Of a DNA stretch of 64,000 nt, positions 35,275 through 44,009 are shown piece after piece. The stretch lies in the NCBI RefSeq assembly GCF_025465995.1, contig NZ_JANLNY010000006.1, forward strand, positions 930,001-994,000, read 5' to 3'. The notes under the pieces were generated by a model. The model did not search any database. It saw only the letters and a list, made by a program, of their open reading frames with translations, and had not been told where the DNA came from. Within the stretch, counting starts at the first letter, position 1, and each line of letters starts with the position of its first letter. The position numbers and the translations under genes are program-made. Source of the DNA: Pseudomonas sp. 5P_3.1_Bac2. GTDB taxonomy: Bacteria; Pseudomonadota; Gammaproteobacteria; Pseudomonadales; Pseudomonadaceae.

Positions 35275-35907
35275 ATGCGCCTCTATGGCTACTACCGCTC
35301 CACTTCGTCCTATCGCCTGCGCATTGCGCTAGCGCTTAAGGGTCTGGATTACCAAAGCCTGGCGATCAACCTAAAAGATGGCGAGCAACTGCAAGCGCCC
35401 TACCGCGCCATCAACCCCCAGTGCCGGGTGCCGACCCTAGAGCTGGACTCAGGGGCGCGTCTATACCAGTCGCCGGCGCTGCTTGAATATCTGGAGGAGT
35501 GTTATCCCACGCCACCGCTGCTCAGCACCGAGCCGCTGCAGCGGGCCCGCGCGCGCGCAGTGGCGGCGCTGATCAGTTGCGACATCCACCCGCTGCATAA
35601 CGTCAGCGTGCTGAATCAACTGCGCCAGCTCGGCCATGACGAAGAGCAGTTGCAGCACTGGAATAAACACTGGATCAGTCTGGGTCTGGACAGCATTGAG
35701 CAATGGATCGGCGATTCAGGCTGGTGCTTCGGCCCCCAGCCGGGGCTGGCTGACGTGTATCTGATTCCCCAACTCTATGCCGCCGCACGCTTTAGCGTGG
35801 ACCTCGCCCCCTACCCGCGCCTGCGTCGAGTGGCGGCGCTGGCCGAACAACACCCGGCATTTCAGCAGGCCCATCCGGCCAACCAGCCTGATTGCCCACC
35901 CAGTTAG
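35275..35907 (+). CDS. maiA: Maleylacetoacetate isomerase
   Basis: 210-aa zeta-class glutathione-transferase isomerising maleylacetoacetate to fumarylacetoacetate. N-terminal thioredoxin-like domain with the zeta signature YYRSTSSYRLRIAL (5-18), NPQCRVPTLEL, then the helical domain with ISCDIHPLHNVSVL near 100-113. Start taken at MRLYGYYRST, 2 bp after the fahA stop; upstream in-frame starts lie inside fahA. Also annotated hmgC. Confidence 0.95.
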   Translation: MRLYGYYRSTSSYRLRIALALKGLDYQSLAINLKDGEQLQAPYRAINPQCRVPTLELDSGARLYQSPALLEYLEECYPTPPLLSTEPLQRARARAVAALISCDIHPLHNVSVLNQLRQLGHDEEQLQHWNKHWISLGLDSIEQWIGDSGWCFGPQPGLADVYLIPQLYAAARFSVDLAPYPRLRRVAALAEQHPAFQQAHPANQPDCPPS

Positions 35908-35947
35908 TCCTAAACCACCCGACCAATAAAAAGAAAGGACTCTTGCG

Positions 35948-37261
35948 ATGCACAACCAGATAGCCAGCTTTCGTGCGGCCATAGATCAACGGCCGGTGTC
36001 GCGCTACCAATGGCGCCTGCTGCTGCTATTGGCCCTGTTACTGATCACCGATGGCTACGACGCCCAGCTCCTAGGCTATGTGGTGCCGACCTTGGCCCAG
36101 CAATGGGGCTTAGAGAAAGCCGCCTTTGGCCCGGTGTTTAGCGCCAACCTGTTTGGCCTGACGTTAGGTTCACTGCTGATCACGCCTTTGGCCGATCGCT
36201 TTGGTATCCGCCGCGTGCTGCTCAGTTGTGTGCTGCTCTACGCCAGCCTGAGCCTGCTGATGCTGCTCAGCACTAATCTTGAGAGCCTGATGCTGGTGCG
36301 CTTTCTCTGCGGTATCGGCATGGGCGGCGCCATGCCCAGTGCCATTGCCCTGATGGCCGACTACGCACCGCCGCGCCTGCGCACACTGATGGTGACCTTG
36401 GCCACCTGCGGCTTCTCCTTTGGGGGCGCCGCCGGTGGCTTTGTCGCGGCCGGCTTTATGGACAGCTTTGGCTGGCAGGCAGTGATTCTGGCGGGCGGGT
36501 TAGCGCCCTTGCTGCTGTGGCCCTGGCTGTTTTTCTACCTGCCGGAGTCGCTGTCGCGCTTGCTGCGTGATGCGCCGCCCTATGTACGCTTACAGCGCCT
36601 CAGCCAACGCATCGTGCCGGCTTGGCAAGTGCCTGCGGCTGAGCAGGTGCAGCCAGCGCAGGCCGCCCCCAAGCTAAGCATGCTGGCATTGCTGCGCGAT
36701 GGTTTCGCCCGGCCGACCTTGCTGCTGTGGGCCACCTTCTTCGTCAGCCTGATGCTGCTGTACTTTATGGTCAGCTGGCTGCCTTCACTGCTGCAAGACA
36801 GCGGTCTGAGCCGTAACAGCGCCAACCTGGCCACCTCCATGTTCCTCTTTGCCGGTACCTTGGGCGCGGTATTGGTGGCGTGGCTGGCGGATCGGGTGGG
36901 CAGCAAAACCCGGTTGCTGGCGAGCATTTTAGGCGGTGCGGCGCTGTGTATGGTGTTGATCGGTTTGTTCCATGCCGAGCCGTTATGGCTGCTAGTGGCG
37001 GTGTTTGCCGGCGGCTTTTGCGTGATCGGCGGGCAACTGACCCTGAATGCCTTTGCCAGTAACTTTTACCCCGCCGAGGTGCGCGCCACCGGCACCGGCT
37101 GGGCCTTGGGCATTGGCCGTTTTGGCTCGATCCTAGGCCCGCTGTTTGGCAGTCTGCTGCTGGCCATGCACTTGCCGGTGCAATACATCTTTATGCTCGC
37201 GGCCATCCCTGCGGCACTGGCGGCGCTGCTGATTCTTCAGGTCAAAGCACCGCAAGCCTAA
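35948..37261 (+). CDS. MFS permease, aromatic acid:H+ symporter type
   Basis: 437-aa permease with 12 predicted helices and a central loop near 205-235. Helix 1 carries DGYDAQLLGYVVP, the DGYD motif of the AAHS (PcaK/BenK) family, and the loop 2-3 motif is GSLLITPLADRFGIRR. Lies 40 bp after maiA behind AAGAAAGGA, so it is probably cotranscribed and may import homogentisate or a related aromatic acid. The aromatic substrate is an inference from family and place. Confidence 0.82.
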   Translation: MHNQIASFRAAIDQRPVSRYQWRLLLLLALLLITDGYDAQLLGYVVPTLAQQWGLEKAAFGPVFSANLFGLTLGSLLITPLADRFGIRRVLLSCVLLYASLSLLMLLSTNLESLMLVRFLCGIGMGGAMPSAIALMADYAPPRLRTLMVTLATCGFSFGGAAGGFVAAGFMDSFGWQAVILAGGLAPLLLWPWLFFYLPESLSRLLRDAPPYVRLQRLSQRIVPAWQVPAAEQVQPAQAAPKLSMLALLRDGFARPTLLLWATFFVSLMLLYFMVSWLPSLLQDSGLSRNSANLATSMFLFAGTLGAVLVAWLADRVGSKTRLLASILGGAALCMVLIGLFHAEPLWLLVAVFAGGFCVIGGQLTLNAFASNFYPAEVRATGTGWALGIGRFGSILGPLFGSLLLAMHLPVQYIFMLAAIPAALAALLILQVKAPQA

Positions 37262-37271
37262 CCGGCACAAA

Positions 37272-37305
37272 AAAACCGCCAAGGCCGTAAAACCTTGGCG
37301 GTTTT
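37272..37305. terminator. Bidirectional rho-independent terminator
   Basis: AAAACCGCCAAGG (37272-37284) and CCTTGGCGGTTTT (37293-37305), 8-nt loop. Thirteen perfect pairs with A- and T-runs on the two sides, between the MFS gene (+) and the CoA-transferase genes (-). Confidence 0.93.
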
Positions 37306-37363
37306 GCATCTAAGTCGACGCAGAGTGCCTGCTGTTCGTGGCAACAGGCTGCGCCGCAACGAC

Positions 37364-38020
37364 TTAGAAACTCATTTCCAGCACATCCTTCGGCACGATC
37401 AGCTTGCCGGCGGTTTTGCTGACGATCTCTTCCACACTCACCCCAGGTGCGCGCTCACGCAGAATAAACGCGCCATCGACGATTTCCAGATAGGCCAAAT
37501 CAGTGAGCACCTTGCGGATGCAGCCCGCGCCAGTCAGCGGCAAGCTGCAGCGCTCGAGCAATTTCGATTCACCATCCTTGGACGCATGGGTCATGGTGAC
37601 GACGATGTTGTCGGCACCGGCCACCAGGTCCATGGCGCCGCCCATGCCCTTGATCAACTTGCCGGGGATCATCCACGAGGCGATGTTGCCCTGCACGTCC
37701 ACCTCAAAGGCACCGAGCACGGTGAGGTCGACATGGCCACCACGGATCATGGCAAAGGATTCCGCCGAGTTGAAAATCGACGCGCCCTTCACTGCCGTGA
37801 CGGTTTGCTTGCCGGCGTTGATCATATCGGCGTCCACTTGCGCTTCGGTGGGGAACGGGCCCATGCCGAGCAAGCCGTTTTCCGATTGCAGCATTACTTC
37901 AATGTCGTCCGGCACGTAGTTGGCCACCAGGGTCGGGATGCCAATGCCGAGGTTGACGTAGTAACCGTCTTTAAGCTCACGCGCCACGCGCTGGGCCATT
38001 TGTTCGCGGGTTAATGCCAT
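37364..38020 (-). CDS. scoB: Succinyl-CoA:3-oxoacid CoA-transferase, subunit B
   Basis: 218-aa beta subunit. Family signatures: YVNLGIGIPTLVANYVP (21-37), the catalytic Glu in QSENGLLGMGP (about 45-55), and MGGAMDLVAGADNIVVTM near 124-141. Transfers CoA from succinyl-CoA to acetoacetate. Starts 25 bp after subunit A on the same strand. Acetoacetate comes from liuE and fahA in the flanking operons. Confidence 0.94.
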   Translation of the reverse strand: MALTREQMAQRVARELKDGYYVNLGIGIPTLVANYVPDDIEVMLQSENGLLGMGPFPTEAQVDADMINAGKQTVTAVKGASIFNSAESFAMIRGGHVDLTVLGAFEVDVQGNIASWMIPGKLIKGMGGAMDLVAGADNIVVTMTHASKDGESKLLERCSLPLTGAGCIRKVLTDLAYLEIVDGAFILRERAPGVSVEEIVSKTAGKLIVPKDVLEMSF

Positions 38021-38045
38021 GGTCTGCTCTCTCGTGTGCGTGGGT

Positions 38046-38744
38046 TCAGGAACGAACGGTGCGCTTCTCGATGCGCTTCTCGAAGGTGCTCTGAATGATG
38101 CGGTTCACGTAGATACCGGGGGTGTGGATCTGACTCGGATCAAGCTCCCCGGGGGCGACGATTTCTTCCACTTCGACCACGGTGATGCGCCCGGCAGTGG
38201 CCACCAGCGGGTTGAAGTTCTGGGCGGTGTGGCGATAGATCACATTGCCATAGTGGTCGGCTTTCCAGCCGCGAACGATGGCGAAGTCGCCGGTAATCGC
38301 CGGCTCAAGGATGTATTGGCGGCCATTAAATTCGCGCACCTCTTTACCTTCAGCCACCGGCGTACCGTAGCCAGTGGCGGTAAAGAAAGCGGGGATGCCA
38401 GCACCGCCAGCGCGCAGTTTCTCCGCCAAGCTGCCCTGCGGAGTCAGCTCCACTTCCAGCTCTCCAGAGAGCAACTGCCGCTCAAACAGATCATTTTCGC
38501 CAACATAAGAGGCGATCACCTTGCGAATTTGCCGATCTTCCAGCAGCACGCCCAAACCAAAGCCATCCACCCCGCAGTTATTCGACACCACGGTCAGATC
38601 GCGTACCGCGCGGCGGCGAATCTCAGCGATCAGGTTCTCCGGAATACCACACAGACCAAAACCACCGGAGAGGACGGTCATGCCGTCAGTCAAGCCGTCC
38701 AAGGCTTCTTCATAACTGCTTACTCGCTTGTCGAGTCCGCTCAT
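38046..38744 (-). CDS. scoA: Succinyl-CoA:3-oxoacid CoA-transferase, subunit A
   Basis: 232-aa alpha subunit. Signatures: [19 protein letters not shown] (about 20-38), [16 protein letters not shown], and [16 protein letters not shown]. Start taken at MSGLDKRV because AAGAGG lies upstream and the family begins here; the frame stays open 22 codons further upstream without support. First gene of the pair, divergent from a LysR regulator across 133 bp. Confidence 0.93.
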   Translation of the reverse strand: MSGLDKRVSSYEEALDGLTDGMTVLSGGFGLCGIPENLIAEIRRRAVRDLTVVSNNCGVDGFGLGVLLEDRQIRKVIASYVGENDLFERQLLSGELEVELTPQGSLAEKLRAGGAGIPAFFTATGYGTPVAEGKEVREFNGRQYILEPAITGDFAIVRGWKADHYGNVIYRHTAQNFNPLVATAGRITVVEVEEIVAPGELDPSQIHTPGIYVNRIIQSTFEKRIEKRTVRS

Positions 38745-38877
38745 GCTGTCAGGCCTCTTGCTGATGTTATTGATTGTTAGATGGGCACTTGTCGCCACCG
38801 AGCTTGCCACAGCTTCTCTGTTAGGCAGTGATTTGTTAAGTTTGTTTTACAAAACTATTAATTAGAAAACCTTATCA

Positions 38878-39774
38878 ATGACGCTCAAACAGTTACGCGC
38901 CTTTGTCGCCGTGGCGCAGACCCTAAGCTTCGCCCAAGCCAGCGAACGCCTGCACCTGTCGCAGCCAGCCTTAAGTCTCGCGCTGAAGAGTCTGGAAGAT
39001 GGCCTGGGTGGTGCCCTGCTGCTGCGCAACACCCGCAGCGTCAGCCTGACGCCCGAAGGGGAAACCTTGCTGCCAATTGCCCGCCGCCTGCTGGCCGATT
39101 GGGACAATGCCGAAGAGCTGATGCATCAGCACTTCACCTTGCAGCTGGGCAAAGTGGCCATCGCCGCCATGCCGTCCTTTGCCAGCAATCTGTTACCCAA
39201 GGCGCTGAAACGCTTTCGCCAGCAACACCCCAAGGTCAATGTGGCGGTGTTTGATGTGATCAACGAACAGGTGTTGGAGATGGTGCGCAACGGCCGGGTT
39301 GAGTTGGGTATCGCCTTCGAGCCGGACGCTCTGGAACAGTTGTATTTCACGCCTTTTTATAACGACCAGTTTGTCGCCTTAGTGCCGCAGCACAGCCCGC
39401 TGCTGGCCCATAGTGCAGTCAGTTGGCAGCAACTGCTGAGCCAGCCCTTTATCACCTTGCAGCGCCCCTCTGCTGTGCGCCTGCTGCTGGAGCAAAGCAT
39501 CGAGGCCGAACACGGGCGGCTCGCCGTAGCTTTTGAAAGCCATCAGTTGGTCACCGTGGGCAGAATGGTCGCCGAAGGTCTGGGCGTTAGCGCCGTCCCC
39601 GCGCTGTGCCAGCAACAGATGCAAGCGCTGGGGGTCTGTTGTGTGCCCCTGCACAGCCCACGGGTGCAGCGGCGCATTGGCTTGCTGCACCGCCGTGACC
39701 ATCACCTGTCCAGCGCCGCCCAAGCTATGGCGGAGATATTGCAAGGCTGCGACTGGCCGACCCTGCTGGCTTAG
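38878..39774 (+). CDS. LysR-family regulator, probably of scoAB
   Basis: 298-aa LysR-type regulator: winged helix at 1-60 (MTLKQLRAFVAVAQTLSF, SERLHLSQPALSLALKSLE) and a two-lobe effector domain from about 90. Divergent from scoAB, the usual layout for a LysR regulator and its target. The intergenic 133 bp is AT-rich near the regulator start (TTTGTTTTACAAAAC at about 38839-38853 is a small dyad that could be its site). No strong SD is visible. Confidence 0.85.
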   Translation: MTLKQLRAFVAVAQTLSFAQASERLHLSQPALSLALKSLEDGLGGALLLRNTRSVSLTPEGETLLPIARRLLADWDNAEELMHQHFTLQLGKVAIAAMPSFASNLLPKALKRFRQQHPKVNVAVFDVINEQVLEMVRNGRVELGIAFEPDALEQLYFTPFYNDQFVALVPQHSPLLAHSAVSWQQLLSQPFITLQRPSAVRLLLEQSIEAEHGRLAVAFESHQLVTVGRMVAEGLGVSAVPALCQQQMQALGVCCVPLHSPRVQRRIGLLHRRDHHLSSAAQAMAEILQGCDWPTLLA

Positions 39775-39861
39775 CGGGCAAGCCACGGGGTAATCCTGCG
39801 CTGCTTGCTATGCCTAAGCATGCGCTAGCCGTGTGCCAAACCACCTAGGTCCACTGCAACA

Positions 39862-39883
39862 AATCAGGCCTAGCGGCCTGATT
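39862..39883 (-). terminator. Terminator-like hairpin downstream of pilU
   Basis: AATCAGGCC (39862-39870), loop TAGC, GGCCTGATT (39875-39883); on the minus strand it is followed by TTTGTTG. Located 10 bp beyond the pilU stop codon, between convergent genes. Moderate terminator. Confidence 0.6.
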
Positions 39884-39892
39884 ATGGAGCGC

Positions 39893-41107
39893 TCAGATGC
39901 CGCTGCGGCCTGGGTCATCCGCCTGATCTTCGTCGATCTCCTCAAGCTTAAGCTCAAGACCCCACTGCGCCTTAGCGGCCACCGGCGGTTGTGCCGGCGC
40001 GCCAGCCTCTGCAACGCTAGTTGGCTGGGCTGCCGGCGCGGGGCTGGTGTCTCGGTGCAGTTTCAGTTGCAGGCGCACGTTGTTCGCCGAGTCGGCGTTT
40101 TTAACCGCCTCATCCTCGGTAATCGCGGCCTCGTGTACCAACGAGATCAGCGCCTGATCGAAGGTCTGCATGCCGATGTTGCGCGACTTCTCCATGATTT
40201 CCTTAATCTCCGACAGCTCGCTGCGCTTGATCAAATCGCGCACCGTGGGCGTGCCCAGCAATACCTCGACGGCGGCGCGGCGCTTGCCATCCACGGTCTT
40301 GACCAGACGCTGGGAGATAAAGGCCTTGAGGTTGTTACCCAAGTCATTGAGCAGTTGTGGGCGCCGATCCTCGGGGAAGAAGTTGATGATGCGGTCCAGT
40401 GCCTGGTTGGCATTGTTCGCGTGCAAGGTGGAAATCGCCAAGTGGCCGGTATCGGCAAAGGCCAGAGCATGCTCCATGGTCTCGCGGTCGCGGATCTCAC
40501 CGATCAAAATCACATCTGGGGCCTGGCGCAGGGTGTTCTTCAAGGCGGCGTGGAAACTGCGGGTATCCACCCCGACTTCGCGCTGATTGATGATCGATTT
40601 CTTGTGCCGGTGCACGTACTCCACCGGGTCTTCGATGGTGATGATATGGCCGCCGCTGTTGCGGTTACGGTAGTCGATCAGTGCCGCCAAAGACGTAGAT
40701 TTACCCGAACCGGTGCCGCCGACAAACAACACCAGGCCGCGCTTTTCCATCACGGTTTTGAGCAACACCTCCGGCAGCTTGAGGTCTTCGAACTTGGGGA
40801 TTTCCATTTTGATATTGCGCGCCACAATCGACACTTCGTTGCGCTGTTTAAAGATGTTGATGCGAAAGCGCCCCACCCCGCTAATGGAAATCGCTAGGTT
40901 CATTTCCAACTCACGCTCAAACTCTTCGCGCTGGGCACTGTCCATCACCGAATTAGCGATATCGGCCACCTCACCGGCTTTCAGTGACTCTGCGGCCAAA
41001 GCCTTGAGTACACCGTTGAACTTGGCGCACGGCGGCGCTCCAGTGGACAGGTACAGGTCGGAACCGTCCTGACTGGAGAGGATTTTGAGCATCGCATTGA
41101 GGTCCAT
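39893..41107 (-). CDS. pilU: PilT/PilU-family type IV pilus retraction ATPase (PilU type)
   Basis: 404-aa secretion-superfamily ATPase powering pilus retraction. N-terminal PAS-like part with GSDLYLSTGAPP, Walker A VGGTGSGKST, Asp box ITIEDPVEYVH, Walker B LIGEIRDRETM, and His box STLHANNA. The C-terminal IKEIMEKSRNIGMQTFDQAL and NADSANNVRLQLKL match PilU more than PilT. A Pro/Ala tail of about 55 residues extends beyond it. Start aligned to the PilU N-terminus (MDLNAM); an ATG three codons earlier is possible, and neither has a clear SD. It stands alone, without pilT beside it, so it could be a second PilT/PilU paralogue. Confidence 0.88.
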   Translation of the reverse strand: MDLNAMLKILSSQDGSDLYLSTGAPPCAKFNGVLKALAAESLKAGEVADIANSVMDSAQREEFERELEMNLAISISGVGRFRINIFKQRNEVSIVARNIKMEIPKFEDLKLPEVLLKTVMEKRGLVLFVGGTGSGKSTSLAALIDYRNRNSGGHIITIEDPVEYVHRHKKSIINQREVGVDTRSFHAALKNTLRQAPDVILIGEIRDRETMEHALAFADTGHLAISTLHANNANQALDRIINFFPEDRRPQLLNDLGNNLKAFISQRLVKTVDGKRRAAVEVLLGTPTVRDLIKRSELSEIKEIMEKSRNIGMQTFDQALISLVHEAAITEDEAVKNADSANNVRLQLKLHRDTSPAPAAQPTSVAEAGAPAQPPVAAKAQWGLELKLEEIDEDQADDPGRSGI

Positions 41108-41273
41108 AGGGAGCATCCGGCAGAGTGGCTTTATTATCTGTTGCCCAAGAGTGAACAGCCGTGCGAATAACCAAGCTAGCGGCCTACAACTGTCACTTGG
41201 GAATGATCAAAGGCGCTGAATTTTGCCGGACAAATACTGGCACAATGGCCGCCTGAAAAACGAGGAACCTGTC

Positions 41274-41552
41274 ATGCCCAAAGCAATGGCCCGGCACATT
41301 CTGGTGAAAACCGAAGCAGAAGCCGCGGCCCTGAAAAAACGGATTGCCGCCGGCGAAGCTTTCGACGTGCTGGCCCGCAAACATTCCACCTGCCCTTCGG
41401 GGAAAAAAGGTGGCGATCTGGGCGAAGTGCGCCCCGGCCAGATGGTCCGTTCGATCGACCAAGTGATTTTTAAGAAACCGCTGCGCGAAGTGCATGGCCC
41501 GGTGAAGAGCCAATTCGGCTATCACCTGGTGCAAGTGTTCTATCGCGAGTAA
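41274..41552 (+). CDS. ppiC: Peptidyl-prolyl cis-trans isomerase, parvulin (PpiC)
   Basis: 92-aa single-domain parvulin. Begins AMARHILVKTEAEA, with the conserved His of HILV, then CPSGKKGGDLGEVRPGQM and the closing FGYHLVQV containing the second active-site His. Length equals E. coli PpiC. SD GAGGAA sits 7 nt before the ATG. Cytosolic, since no signal is present. Diverges from pilU. Confidence 0.94.
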   Translation: MPKAMARHILVKTEAEAAALKKRIAAGEAFDVLARKHSTCPSGKKGGDLGEVRPGQMVRSIDQVIFKKPLREVHGPVKSQFGYHLVQVFYRE

Positions 41553-41583
41553 GCCGCGCAGTTCAGTTAATAAGGAAGTGGTA

Positions 41584-42690
41584 ATGAGCGCCAAGATTCG
41601 TGTGGTCCTGCTGTTTGGTGGACGCTCCAGTGAGCACAGCATCAGTTGCGTGACCGCCAAAAACGTCTACGACGCCCTCGACAAACAGCGCTATGACGTA
41701 CTGCCCGTGGGCATCCGCGCTAACGGTCAGATGCAACTGGTTGCACCTGAGGCCATGGACTATCGCCTGGATGCGCCGCAACTGCCGCACGTGATCGATA
41801 ACGGCAGTCAATTCCACTGGCCGCAAAGCAGCGCGTCACGGCAGATCAGCGTAACCCAGGCCGATGGCTCCCTGCGCCTACTCGGCGAAGTGGACTTAGT
41901 CTTCCCGGTGCTGCACGGCCCCTACGGCGAAGACGGTACCGTGCAAGGCATGCTTGAGCTGATCTCCCTGCCCTATGTGGGCAATGGCGTACTGGCCTCA
42001 GCGCTGTGCATGGACAAGCACTTCACCAAGCTGGTGTTGGCCGCAGCGGGGATTCAAGTGGCACCCGGGCGCTCGCTGAGCCGCAATCAGTGGCAACGTG
42101 AACCTGAATTACTCGACAGCCTAGATGCCGGTCTCAACTACCCGCTGTTCGTTAAACCAGCGCGAGCTGGCTCGAGCATGGGCGTAAGCCGCGTGACCAG
42201 CAAGCAAGCCTTGCCCGCCGCTCTAGAGACTGCTTTTGCCCATGATGCGGCGCTGCTAATCGAGTCCAGCGTCAGTGGCCGCGAAGTGGAGATCGCCGTG
42301 CTGGGCGGACGCAATGGCACACGCCCACGAACCTCCAGTGTGATCGGTGAAATTGTCTGCCAACAAGGCACCTTTTACGACTTTGACGCTAAGTACCTAG
42401 GGGCCGACAGTGTCACCCTGCACTTACCTGCCGTAGTCACCGAGACCGAGTTAAAGCAGCTACAAGACACTGCCGTGCGCGCCTTTGAGGCCACTGGCTG
42501 CACAGGTTTGGCACGGGTGGACTTCTTCCTGACTGAGCACGGCCCAGTCGTTAATGAGCTCAATACCCTGCCTGGCTTTACTCCGATCTCGATGTACCCT
42601 CAACTGTGGCAAGCCAGCGGCTTGAGCTACAGCGAACTGCTTAATGAGCTGATCGCCTTAGCCCTCGATCCGGCATCACGGGCCCGCTAA
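41584..42690 (+). CDS. ddl: D-alanine--D-alanine ligase
   Basis: 368-aa ATP-grasp ligase making D-Ala-D-Ala for peptidoglycan. N-terminal LLFGGRSSEHSISCVTA (8-24), HGPYGEDGTVQGMLEL (about 111-126), PLFVKPARAGSSMGVSRV (about 186-203), and C-terminal LARVDFFL...VNELNTLPGFTPISMYP (about 302-335). Length and insert pattern match DdlA rather than the shorter DdlB that sits in mur clusters; this is probably the second copy. ATG preceded by AAGGAAG, 31 bp after ppiC. Confidence 0.93.
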   Translation: MSAKIRVVLLFGGRSSEHSISCVTAKNVYDALDKQRYDVLPVGIRANGQMQLVAPEAMDYRLDAPQLPHVIDNGSQFHWPQSSASRQISVTQADGSLRLLGEVDLVFPVLHGPYGEDGTVQGMLELISLPYVGNGVLASALCMDKHFTKLVLAAAGIQVAPGRSLSRNQWQREPELLDSLDAGLNYPLFVKPARAGSSMGVSRVTSKQALPAALETAFAHDAALLIESSVSGREVEIAVLGGRNGTRPRTSSVIGEIVCQQGTFYDFDAKYLGADSVTLHLPAVVTETELKQLQDTAVRAFEATGCTGLARVDFFLTEHGPVVNELNTLPGFTPISMYPQLWQASGLSYSELLNELIALALDPASRAR

Positions 42691-42754
42691 CGCCACCAGT
42701 CATTGCGCGCTGGCGTAATCGCCGCGCGCCATGCTCAGCATGGAGTGCCCGCGA

Positions 42755-43123
42755 ATGCCAAGCCCTAACTCTAAGCTTAACCCTGAGCAAGTGGCGGCCT
42801 TCTGCCTGAGCCTGCCAGGGGCGCAAGAAGACTACAAATGGGGCGGTGTTCGGGTATTTTCGGTGGCACAGAACAAGATGTTCGCGGTGATGCATATCGC
42901 TGGCCAAGAGAGCCTGGGCTTTAAGGTCGACACAGATCTGTTTTTAGGTCACTGCGACCGTCCCGGCATCCGCCCCGCGCCGTACTTAGCACGAGCCCAC
43001 TGGATCAACATGGATGCGCCCTATCCGCTGGGCCGCGCTGAGCTTGAACAACTGCTGCAGCGTTCACACCAGTTGGTGGTGAGTAAACTGCCGAAATGGC
43101 AGCGTGTCAGCCTATTGCTCTAG
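42755..43123 (+). CDS. MmcQ/YjbR-family protein
   Basis: 122-aa YjbR (DUF419) fold protein. Typical start with AFCLSLPGAQEDYKWGG, then RVFSVAQNKMFAVM and the closing LVVSKLPKWQR. Family structures resemble a DNA-binding fold but no function is established. Start taken at MPSPNSK because TGGAGT lies 9 nt upstream; an earlier ATG (42731) has no SD. 64 bp after ddl. Confidence 0.85.
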   Translation: MPSPNSKLNPEQVAAFCLSLPGAQEDYKWGGVRVFSVAQNKMFAVMHIAGQESLGFKVDTDLFLGHCDRPGIRPAPYLARAHWINMDAPYPLGRAELEQLLQRSHQLVVSKLPKWQRVSLLL

Positions 43124-43268
43124 TTCACGGTACTGTCTCAGGCCCTCATACAAAAGTTTTAGATGACTCAGCGTGTTAGAGACATTTGTTCTTACTAATC
43201 AGCGCCCCCCCACGAACTCTTTGTCCTATTGTCCATCACATTCTTAGCCCTTGAATGGAGTGATAAGA

Positions 43269-43550
43269 ATGATGATTGAGACCGGTATTTACGTACGCAT
43301 CCAAGAGCTTGAAGGTGGCCCCAAGCCCCTGCCCAGTTGCAGCGGCTTCAATACGCAAACGGCTTACCGCGCCATTGGTATGTTCAATCCTTCAGAAACA
43401 TCCGATGCTTACTTCATCCTCAGCAACGACCGCGACGAAACTTGGTTTATCTGTAATCGTCATGTGCGCATCGTCGGTGTATTCCCCACTATATGCGCGC
43501 TGCGCATTGAGCTCTGCCAGTTCACCACGCGCCTAGCCGCCTCCTCATAA
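43269..43550 (+). CDS. Small hypothetical protein, 93 aa
   Basis: Not a family I can name. SD GGAG lies 8 nt before two consecutive ATG codons. The product begins METGIYVRIQELEGG-like (after MMI), has NTQTAYRAIGMFNPSE and a Trp/Cys-bearing DETWFICNRHVRIVGV in the middle; no signal peptide. The sequence looks like a compact cytosolic beta-rich protein. No operon partner: 145 bp from the YjbR gene and about 600 bp from the formate dehydrogenase operon. Coding potential is supported by the SD and amino-acid composition. Confidence 0.6.
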   Translation: MMIETGIYVRIQELEGGPKPLPSCSGFNTQTAYRAIGMFNPSETSDAYFILSNDRDETWFICNRHVRIVGVFPTICALRIELCQFTTRLAASS

Positions 43551-43747
43551 CCTGGTGCTGCAGAGTCGTGGCAGCATATCGGCTCAAAGTATCGAAATAG
43601 GGGCTGCGCCGCGTAATCGTCAATTGTTATACGTCCTCTCGTCGACTGCAAAGAACTCTCTGCTTAACTATTACTCATACTGAGCAGGTAGCCGAGGGAA
43701 TAATGGTAATAAGAATCAATAACATACAGTGATTTAACAGTCTGAAC

Positions 43748-43897
43748 ATGACCGGCCTATTCTCTGCATTTGCAACGGGTTTAATCCCCCTCGCACGATT
43801 ACTGCCAGACATCTTGGCGTGCCTATCCAGGTTCGGCCACACGGGCTCAGCTTTAAGCTACGCTGACTGTGCAGTAACCCCATGGCTAAACCGCTAA
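43748..43897 (+). CDS. Possible small ORF, 49 aa, with own terminator
   Basis: ATG-to-TAA frame of 49 codons. N-terminal half is a hydrophobic amphipathic helix (GLFSAFATGLIPLARLL, then PDILACL), the rest polar with two more aromatic residues. No SD is evident. A terminator hairpin begins 13 bp after its stop codon, which suggests a short transcript ends here, either an mRNA for this peptide or a small RNA. Not recognised. Confidence 0.3.
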   Translation: MTGLFSAFATGLIPLARLLPDILACLSRFGHTGSALSYADCAVTPWLNR

Positions 43898-43909
43898 CTA
43901 AATAGTACG

Positions 43910-43933
43910 AGCCTGTCGGCGCAGGCTTTTAAT
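43910..43933 (+). terminator. Rho-independent terminator in the pre-fdnG gap
   Basis: AGCCTG (43910-43915), 6-nt loop, CAGGCT (43922-43927), then TTTAATTTG. Reads on the plus strand. It is 360 bp beyond the small hypothetical gene, so a separate small transcript is the more likely client. Confidence 0.65.
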
Positions 43934-43992
43934 TTGAAAAATTGCTTTTAATTCATAGAGATGTGGTGTTGTGCAGATGTTATGCCCTGAGC

Positions 43993-44009
43993 TTGGAGGG
44001 TCCATTGCC
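43993..44009 (+). promoter_or_regulatory. Weak sigma-54-like promoter motif upstream of fdnG
   Basis: TTGGAGGGTCCATTGCC keeps the invariant GG (43995-43996) and GC (44007-44008) with 10 nt between and the TTGC of the -12 element, but misses CAC of the -24 element. About 160 bp upstream of fdnG. Low confidence; no adjacent activator gene supports it. Confidence 0.2.
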
